From Chloroflexota bacterium (GTDB lineage: Bacteria; Chloroflexota; DTOL01; JACQYG01), in the NCBI GenBank assembly GCA_016208345.1, contig JACQYG010000144.1:1-10934 (forward strand): a DNA stretch of 10,934 nucleotides, read 5' to 3'. Of the stretch, positions 5,810 through 10,934 are shown piece by piece. The notes beneath the pieces were generated by a model that was given only the letters and a program-made list of their open reading frames with translations, searched no databases and was not told where the DNA came from. The position numbers were made by a program, and so were the translations under genes. Position 1 is the stretch's first letter; every line of letters starts with the position of its first letter.

Positions 5810-5878
5810 GTGGGCCCACCGGAGGCCTTCGGCCTGGCCCATATGTAGCGCACCTGCCCGGCAGGCCTGCCTCGGGCA
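5810..5878 (+). promoter_or_regulatory. Structured leader upstream of the Rmd-like gene
   Basis: The leader contains three GC-rich self-complementary blocks: GTGGGCCCAC (5810-5819), the hairpin AGGCC-TTC-GGCCT (5823-5835), and TGCCCG (5855-5860) pairing with CGGGCA (5873-5878) around the palindrome GCAGGCCTGC. No T run follows any of them. AAGGAGAA at 5881-5888 then provides the ribosome binding site. I recognise no known riboswitch class. Confidence 0.35.
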
Positions 5879-5899
5879 AGAAGGAGAACCAGCTCTATT

Positions 5900-6883
5900 T
5901 TGAAGGCTCTGATCACCGGGGTCTCCGGCTTCGCTGGCAGCCATCTGGCCGAATACCTCCTGGGAAATACCGATTGGGAGATCCATGGCCTCTACCATCT
6001 AGACCATGGCATCCACCACATCGCCTATCTCCTGGATGTGATCCACCTCCATGAGGGTGATATCACTGACGAACGGAAGGTGAAAGCGGCGGTCAGCGAG
6101 ATCAAGCCGGAGTTCATTTTCCACCTGGCGGCCCAGGCTGCAGTGGCCCTTTCCGTTGTGGACCCTGCCAAAACCCTGCAGAATAATATCCTGGGCCAGC
6201 TAAATGTGTTGGAGGCGGCGATCGCCTTAGAGCAGAAACCCAGGGTACTTGTGATCGGCTCGGCGGATGAATACGGCTTGATATACCCCCACGAACTGCC
6301 GGTGAAAGAGACCAATCCCTTGCGTCCCTTGAGCCCTTATGCAGTGAGCAAAATCGCCCAAGACTATCTGGGCTATCAGTATTTTCTTTCTAACAGGCTC
6401 CCCGTAATACGCCTGCGACCCTTTAACCACATCGGCCCCCGGCAAAGCGACGCTTTCGTCACCGCCAATTTTGCGAAGCAGATCGCCGAGGCCGAGGCCG
6501 GCCTCAGGGCTCCGGTGGTTAAGGTGGGCAACCTGACACCTAAACGGGATTTCAGCGACGTGCGCGACATGGTGCGTGGCTACTTCCTGGCGATCACCCA
6601 GGGGGAGCCCGGGGAGGTGTACAACCTGGGCGCAGAGCGCACGTACTCTATCCGGGAAGTCCTAGATAACCTTCTGGCCATGTCGTCCCTGCAGTTTGCC
6701 GTTGAGGTTGATCCGGCTCGGCTGCGCGATTCTGAGGTAGCGGTCCTGCTGAGTGACTGCTCTAAGTTCCGGGCTCTGACCGGGTGGCGGGCAGAGACGC
6801 CGTTGAGAGATAGCTTAGCGGCGGTGCTCGACTACTGGCGAGACCGTGTTCGCTCGGACATCGAGGGAAACTCGAGTGGGTGA
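5900..6883 (+). CDS. rmd: NAD(P)-dependent sugar reductase/epimerase, Rmd-like (GDP-4-keto-6-deoxymannose reductase)
   Basis: This is a 327-residue extended short-chain dehydrogenase. It probably reduces GDP-4-keto-6-deoxy-D-mannose to GDP-D-rhamnose in the cytoplasm. Visible are the Rossmann motif G7xxG10xxG13 (MKALITGVSGFAGSHLAEYL), FHLAAQAA, and the catalytic pair Y147/K151 in LSPYAVSK. FNHIGPRQSDAFVTANFAKQ and VGNLTPKRDFSDVRDMV resemble Rmd of Aneurinibacillus. The strand before Y147 reads GSADEYG, with Asp where dehydratases of the Gmd type carry the catalytic Glu. This fits a reductase. After the second strand there is a histidine-rich stretch (HGLYHLDHGIHHI) with no arginine to hold an NADP phosphate, so NADH use is possible. 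The start is TTG, fixed by the immediate Rossmann motif and AAGGAG upstream. manC follows after 9 nt. Other GDP- or dTDP-sugar epimerases cannot be excluded. Confidence 0.75.
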   Translation: MKALITGVSGFAGSHLAEYLLGNTDWEIHGLYHLDHGIHHIAYLLDVIHLHEGDITDERKVKAAVSEIKPEFIFHLAAQAAVALSVVDPAKTLQNNILGQLNVLEAAIALEQKPRVLVIGSADEYGLIYPHELPVKETNPLRPLSPYAVSKIAQDYLGYQYFLSNRLPVIRLRPFNHIGPRQSDAFVTANFAKQIAEAEAGLRAPVVKVGNLTPKRDFSDVRDMVRGYFLAITQGEPGEVYNLGAERTYSIREVLDNLLAMSSLQFAVEVDPARLRDSEVAVLLSDCSKFRALTGWRAETPLRDSLAAVLDYWRDRVRSDIEGNSSG

Positions 6884-6892
6884 GTTAAGGCG

Positions 6893-7963
6893 ATGAAGGC
6901 AGTGATCCTGGCCGGCGGCAGCGGCACGCGCCTATGGCCCCGCAGCCGCCTGAGCCGGCCCAAGCAGCTCCTGGACATCGTAGCCAAGAACACCATGCTC
7001 CAGGAGACGATAAATCGCATCCAGCCCTTGATCTCGCAGCGCGATATCTTCGTGGTGACCAACTCGGCCTATGCCGACATCGCAGCCGTGCAGCTACCAG
7101 CGGTCCCCCGGGGCAATATCATTGTGGAGCCAGAGGGCCATGGCACAGCGCCCTGTATCGGCCTGGCGGCCCTGTATATCAAGCGCATAGACTTTGACGA
7201 CGTGGTGGCCGTTCTCTCTGCTGATCACCTCATCGCCAAGGCGGCGGCGTTCCGCCAGGCCCTGGTCGCCGCTGAGGAGGTGGCCCGGCAGGGATACCTG
7301 GTGGTCCTGGGGATGCGGCCATCTTCGCCGCAAACAGGCTACGGCTACATCGGCCGGGGCGACCTCCTGGGGAGTTACAATGGGCACCAGGTTTTCAAGG
7401 TGGCCCAATTCAGCGAGAAGCCAGACCGGGAGACCGCTGAACGCTATCTGAGAAGCGGCTCTTACTTCTGGAACGGCGGCATTTTCATCTGGCGCAACGA
7501 CGTGATCTTGGAGGAGATTGCCAAACACCTTCCGGACCTCTATCGCCAATTACTGGAACTGGAGCCAAGCCTGGGCACTGAGAAGTGGGAGCCCACGTTG
7601 AAACGCATCTGGAAAGGGGTGGCCGACGAGACCATCGACTTCGGGGTGATGGAGCGCACTGACCGGGCGGCGGTGATCCCGGTGGATGTCGGCTGGAGCG
7701 ACGTGGGCGATTGGGCCACCCTGGCTGACCTCCTGCCTGCCGACCGTGAGAACAACGTGGTGGTGGGCCATCACGTGGGCTACGATACCACCGGCTGCCT
7801 GGTCTATGGGCCTCCTCAGCGGCTCATCGCCACCATTGGCCTGAGAGACATAATAATCGTGGACGCCGGTGATGCGATCCTGATCTGCCCTCGAGAACGG
7901 GCCCAGGACGTGAAGACCCTGGTCAACAAGCTTAAGCAAGAGAAGAAGCTTAAGTATCTATAG
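6893..7963 (+). CDS. manC: Mannose-1-phosphate guanylyltransferase (GDP-mannose pyrophosphorylase), monofunctional
   Basis: Makes GDP-mannose from mannose-1-phosphate and GTP. The 356-residue protein shows the nucleotidyltransferase signature LAGGSGTRLWPRSR (6-19) and PKQLL at 23-27. VLSADHLI supplies the metal-binding aspartate, and GYGYI, FSEKPD, WNGGIFIWR, IDFGVMERT and DVGWSDVGDW follow in the usual order. It ends after a short hexapeptide-like tail and lacks the C-terminal cupin isomerase domain of the bifunctional ManC/AlgA proteins. A separate phosphomannose isomerase would therefore be needed, and none is in the window. It sits between the Rmd-like and Gmd-like genes with gaps of 9 and 8 nt, so the three are very likely co-transcribed. 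Its ribosome binding site is weak (AAGG), suggesting coupling to the upstream gene. Confidence 0.92.
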   Translation: MKAVILAGGSGTRLWPRSRLSRPKQLLDIVAKNTMLQETINRIQPLISQRDIFVVTNSAYADIAAVQLPAVPRGNIIVEPEGHGTAPCIGLAALYIKRIDFDDVVAVLSADHLIAKAAAFRQALVAAEEVARQGYLVVLGMRPSSPQTGYGYIGRGDLLGSYNGHQVFKVAQFSEKPDRETAERYLRSGSYFWNGGIFIWRNDVILEEIAKHLPDLYRQLLELEPSLGTEKWEPTLKRIWKGVADETIDFGVMERTDRAAVIPVDVGWSDVGDWATLADLLPADRENNVVVGHHVGYDTTGCLVYGPPQRLIATIGLRDIIIVDAGDAILICPRERAQDVKTLVNKLKQEKKLKYL

Positions 7964-7971
7964 GAGGGAAA

Positions 7972-9000
7972 ATGAAGGTCCTGATCACCGGCGTCACCGG
8001 CTTTGCCGGCAGTTACCTGGGGGAATATCTTCTGGCCCGGGGCGATGTGGAGGTATACGGCTCGTGCCGCTGGCGGAGTCGCCTGGATAACCTGAACGAT
8101 CTAAGAAGCCAGGGCAAGCTGAATGTCCTGGTGGAGGAGAAGATCACTGGCCCGGGAGAGTTGGACCGACTCGCCAAGGCTGGCCAGGTCAACCTTTTGC
8201 AATGCGAGCTGGCCGACTCGTACTCGGTGAGAAAGCTCATATCCTCCGTGCAGCCGGAGCGCATTTTCCACCTGGCGGCCCAGAGTTTCGTGCTCTCCTC
8301 GTGGAACGCCCCGGTGGAGACCTTTCAGACTAACGTCATCGGCCAGATCAATCTTTTTGAGGCGGTGCGGGAGGCCGGCCTGGATCCCATGATCCACATC
8401 GCTGGGTCTAGCGAGGAGTATGGCCTGGTGCACCCGGATGAGGTGCCCATGAAGGAAACCAATGCCCTGCGGCCCCTGAGTCCTTATGCAGTGAGCAAGG
8501 TGGCCCAGGAGCTCCTGGCTTGGCAGTACTTCAAAAGTTACGGTCTTAAAACCGTGGTCACCCGGGGCTTCAACCACACCGGCCCACGCCGGGGTCAGGT
8601 ATTCAGCACCAGCTCCTTTGCCAAACAGATCGCGGAGATCGAGAAGGGCAAGCGTGAGCCGGTGGTCCACGTGGGCGACATCTCGTCGAAACGAGATTGG
8701 ACCGACGTGCGGGATATGGTGCGAGCCTACTGGTTGGCCCTGGACAAGGGCCAGCCCGGCCAGGTCTACAACGTGGGCTCTGGAACGACCCGCACCATCC
8801 AGGAGATGCTGGACATTCTGCTCTCGCTGAGCACGGTGAAGGTAACAGTGGTGCAAGACCCTGGCCGGCTACGGCCCTCGGATGTAAAGATCCTTTGGGC
8901 CGACACCACTAAATTCTGCAACCAGACCGGCTGGGTACCGCAGATCCCGTTCGAGCAAACAATGAAGGACCTGTTGAACTACTGGCGCGATAGAGTCTAG
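7972..9000 (+). CDS. gmd: GDP-mannose 4,6-dehydratase (Gmd-like)
   Basis: Predicted to convert GDP-mannose to GDP-4-keto-6-deoxymannose. This is a 342-residue extended SDR with G7xxG10xxG13 at the start and an arginine-rich loop (SCRWRSRLDNL, 31-41) suited to NADP. FHLAAQSFVLSS, the catalytic SSEEYG and Y172xxxK176 follow. FNHTGPRRGQVFSTSSFAKQ contains the PRRG motif typical of Gmd (FNHESPRRG in the classic enzymes), and RDWTDVRDMVRAYW matches the Gmd RDW segment. It is an obvious paralogue of the Rmd-like gene two positions upstream: both share the LRPLSPYAVSK region, the RDMVR segment and the ending LxYWRDRV. Those motif differences are why I name this one the dehydratase. AGGAGGG overlaps the manC stop and lies 4 nt from the ATG. 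The phosphohexomutase gene follows after 47 nt. Confidence 0.8.
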   Translation: MKVLITGVTGFAGSYLGEYLLARGDVEVYGSCRWRSRLDNLNDLRSQGKLNVLVEEKITGPGELDRLAKAGQVNLLQCELADSYSVRKLISSVQPERIFHLAAQSFVLSSWNAPVETFQTNVIGQINLFEAVREAGLDPMIHIAGSSEEYGLVHPDEVPMKETNALRPLSPYAVSKVAQELLAWQYFKSYGLKTVVTRGFNHTGPRRGQVFSTSSFAKQIAEIEKGKREPVVHVGDISSKRDWTDVRDMVRAYWLALDKGQPGQVYNVGSGTTRTIQEMLDILLSLSTVKVTVVQDPGRLRPSDVKILWADTTKFCNQTGWVPQIPFEQTMKDLLNYWRDRV

Positions 9001-9047
9001 CAACCAGCAGGTGCCAACTATTCTTTACTAGTATAGAGGGTTGGTCT

Positions 9048-10475
9048 ATGGCGACCCGCATAATCTTTGGCACAGATGGCTGGCGAGGGACCATCGCCGA
9101 GGATTTCACCTTTGAGAACGTGCGGCTATGTGCTCAGGGTGTAGCGGACTATCTCATAGCCACCGGGAAAGCAGATGCCGGCATGGTGGTGGGCTACGAC
9201 ACCCGGTTTGCCTCGGAGCACTTCGCTGCGGCTGCGGCGGAGGTGTTGGCGGGGAACGGTATTCGCGCTTACCTGTGCGACCGGCCATCCCCCACTCCGG
9301 TGATCTCCTACTCGGTGCTGGCCAAGAAAACCGCTGGTGCTATCAATATCACGGCCAGCCACAACCCTGCTACCTGGAACGGCTTCAAGGTCCGCTCGGA
9401 GTACGCCGGGGCGGCGACACCCGAAACCCTGAAAGACATCGAGGCGCGCATCCGGGACATCCAGGCTGCTGGAAGCGTCAAGCAGCTCCCGATGGATGAT
9501 GCCCTGGCCCAGGACTTGATCCAGGTCTTTGATCCGGCCCCGGAATACCTGGCCAAGGTCGCTACCCTGGTGGACATCGGACCCCTCCGCCAGGCCGGCC
9601 TCACCGTGGTGGCCGATTCCATGTGGGGCGCTGGCGTGGGGTGGTTCCCTCGTCTCCTGAACGGCGACAAGACCAGGGCGATCGAGATCCACTATCAGCG
9701 CAACCCGATTTTCCCGGAGATGCACAACCCGGAGCCCATCGCTACCAACCTGTCCAGGCTCTTCGAGACGGTCCGTACCTGCGGGGCCCAAGTCGGCATC
9801 GCCACCGACGGCGACGCCGATCGGGTGGGGCTGGTAGACGAGAACGGCCAATTCATTAACCAGTTGCAGGTGTATGCGTTGCTGGCGCTCTATCTGCTGG
9901 AGGTCCGGGGGTGGAGAGGCCCCATTGTCAAGACCATTTCTACCACCTCCATGCTGAACCGGTTGGGCGAGATGTTCGGCATCCCGGTCTACGAGACCAT
10001 GGTGGGCTTCAAGTACGTAGCGCCGAAGATGCTGGAGGTGGATGCCATCATCGGTGGCGAGGAATCCGGTGGCTATGCCTTTCGTGGGCACATCCCAGAG
10101 CGGGACGGCATCGTCGCCGGGTTGTTTCTCCTGGACTTCATGGTGAAGGCCGACAAATCCCCGGCCCAGCTTCTGGATTATCTTTTCAGCAAGGTTGGGC
10201 CGCACTACTACGACCGCGTGGACATAACCATGGCCCCGGAACAGCGAGAAGAGGTAGTAACCCGCCTGACCAGGGACAGGCCACGGAGTCTGGGTGGCGT
10301 CAGGGTCGTCCAGATCGATACCCGAGAGGGTTTCCGGTACGTGCTGGCTGACGGCTCCTGGCTACTGGTACGGCTGTCGGGCACGGAGCCCCTGGTGCGC
10401 ATCTACACCGAAGCGGGAAGCCTGGAGAAGGTGCAAGGGCTCTTGAACGCGGGGCGGCAGCTCACCGGGGTCTGA
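9048..10475 (+). CDS. manB: Phosphomannomutase/phosphoglucomutase (alpha-D-phosphohexomutase family)
   Basis: Interconverts hexose 6- and 1-phosphates. In this cluster it most likely supplies mannose-1-phosphate to ManC. The 475-residue protein has all four family landmarks in order: FGTDGWRG near the N-terminus, the phosphoserine loop TASHNP with S104, the Mg2+ loop DGDADR with D254, D256 and D258, and the sugar loop GEESGG at 337-342. It also has the C-terminal phosphate loop RLSGTEP at 442-448. GEESGG is found in enzymes acting on both glucose and mannose phosphates, so substrate choice is inferred from neighbours. AGAGGG ends 7 nt before the ATG. The length is normal and no catalytic residue is missing. 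It closes the sugar cluster. I find no clear terminator in the 66 nt after it. Confidence 0.9.
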   Translation: MATRIIFGTDGWRGTIAEDFTFENVRLCAQGVADYLIATGKADAGMVVGYDTRFASEHFAAAAAEVLAGNGIRAYLCDRPSPTPVISYSVLAKKTAGAINITASHNPATWNGFKVRSEYAGAATPETLKDIEARIRDIQAAGSVKQLPMDDALAQDLIQVFDPAPEYLAKVATLVDIGPLRQAGLTVVADSMWGAGVGWFPRLLNGDKTRAIEIHYQRNPIFPEMHNPEPIATNLSRLFETVRTCGAQVGIATDGDADRVGLVDENGQFINQLQVYALLALYLLEVRGWRGPIVKTISTTSMLNRLGEMFGIPVYETMVGFKYVAPKMLEVDAIIGGEESGGYAFRGHIPERDGIVAGLFLLDFMVKADKSPAQLLDYLFSKVGPHYYDRVDITMAPEQREEVVTRLTRDRPRSLGGVRVVQIDTREGFRYVLADGSWLLVRLSGTEPLVRIYTEAGSLEKVQGLLNAGRQLTGV

Positions 10476-10541
10476 TCCGGCCCGACCTGACGTCGATCGG
10501 CGGCCCCCATGCTACGGGATGGCGATCAGGAGGTGATAGAC

Positions 10542-10934
10542 ATGGCTAAATCGCTGGAACCTTGTCCGTATTTGGGTCTGGCGAATAACCAGAATAGCTG
10601 TTATCCTTTCCAGACCACCGACCACCGGTGTTATCGCTCCACTCCTGCCCAATGGATAGAGCTGGGGCATCAGGAGACCTTCTGCCTGAGCGACAAATTC
10701 AAGGAGTGCCCGCGCTTCGCCCGGCCCGCGGTGTATGCGGCACCTGAGGAGCCGGCAGTCACTCCCTCCAAGACAGGTGGCGAACCCTTGCCGCCATCGG
10801 AGGGTGGTGGGGGAAAGGGCGGCTGGAAGATCGCGGAGGAGGAGCCCGCCCCGGGGGAGACGAGCGGCTACGACGAGTACGGCGAGGATACCTCAGGTGG
10901 CCTGCGCTCCATGCTGGTAGCGGTCCTGGGGGGA
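10542..10934 (+). CDS. Five-cysteine N-terminal module protein, partial (runs off the window)
   Basis: This open frame of 131 codons has no stop before the window ends. It starts at ATG after an unusually complete Shine-Dalgarno, AGGAGGTGAT (10528-10537). The first 60 residues carry C8, C20, C30, C47 and C55 in the pattern CPYLGL, SCYPF, HRCYR, QETFCL, KECPRF. From memory this resembles a small cysteine module at the N-terminus of several Chloroflexota envelope or signalling proteins. It could bind zinc or another metal. Residues about 62-120 are a low-complexity linker rich in Gly, Pro and Glu (a GGGGKGG stretch and acidic patches). The last visible residues, LRSMLVAVLGG, could be the beginning of a membrane helix. 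Function is unknown. The downstream domain, such as a LysM or other envelope domain, is not visible. It seems independent of the sugar genes. Confidence 0.75.
   Translation, partial: MAKSLEPCPYLGLANNQNSCYPFQTTDHRCYRSTPAQWIELGHQETFCLSDKFKECPRFARPAVYAAPEEPAVTPSKTGGEPLPPSEGGGGKGGWKIAEEEPAPGETSGYDEYGEDTSGGLRSMLVAVLGG

Noticed and set aside
9126..10205. Open frame of 359 codons on the minus strand
   Set aside because: It is antisense to the phosphohexomutase gene, which carries all four family motifs. No domain is visible in the antisense translation.
4..10475. Functional link between the microcompartment and the rhamnose-type sugar genes, such as breakdown of rhamnose or fucose to lactaldehyde in the compartment
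   Set aside because: The sugar genes make a nucleotide-activated sugar and include no kinase, isomerase or aldolase for catabolism. A separate promoter-like region lies between the clusters.
10476..10541. Terminator after the phosphohexomutase gene
   Set aside because: Only a weak GATCG/CGATC pairing is visible and there is no T run.

Overview
The window holds two back-to-back plus-strand gene clusters and the start of a third gene. The DNA is GC-rich. The organism is probably an anaerobic or facultative bacterium. A member of the Chloroflexota (Anaerolineae-like) or a related uncultured lineage is my best guess. The guess rests on the N-terminal cysteine signature of the last, partial gene and the style of the sugar genes, and it is not proven by the sequence.

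Region 1 (about 4-5756) is a bacterial microcompartment (BMC) locus. It encodes six shell-type proteins: a two-repeat degenerate BMC protein, one hexameric BMC-H, one PduT-like trimeric BMC-T carrying the Fe-S cysteine, and three different pentameric BMC-P vertex proteins. It also encodes two core enzymes: a CoA-acylating aldehyde dehydrogenase (PduP type) with an N-terminal encapsulation helix, and a PduS-type flavin/Fe-S protein. Together they describe a metabolosome that oxidises an aldehyde to acyl-CoA inside a shell. PduS and PduT give a route for electrons across the shell. No signature enzyme that makes the aldehyde (diol dehydratase, glycyl-radical enzyme, ammonia lyase, aldolase) is in view, nor is a phosphotransacylase or alcohol dehydrogenase. 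The substrate therefore cannot be read from this window.

The intergenic DNA in the first half of the BMC locus is unusual. It contains a 7-nt tandem repeat, a heptad-spaced inverted array, a 7-bp hairpin, an exact 70-bp tandem duplication that copies the 3' end of the first BMC-P gene, and a perfect 21-bp inverted repeat just upstream of the aldehyde dehydrogenase ribosome binding site. From the aldehyde dehydrogenase onward the genes are packed 3-56 nt apart.

Region 2 (5757-10475) starts with a plausible sigma70-type promoter whose -10 box lies inside a 15-bp palindrome, followed by a structured leader. Four genes follow: an Rmd-like reductase, a mannose-1-phosphate guanylyltransferase, a Gmd-like GDP-mannose 4,6-dehydratase and a phosphohexomutase. 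As a set they would convert mannose-6-phosphate to GDP-mannose, then GDP-4-keto-6-deoxymannose, then GDP-D-rhamnose, a sugar donor for cell-surface glycans. I see no biochemical link to the microcompartment.

Region 3 (10542-end) is the start of a gene for a protein with a small five-cysteine N-terminal module, a Gly/Pro/acidic linker and the possible beginning of a membrane segment. It runs off the window.
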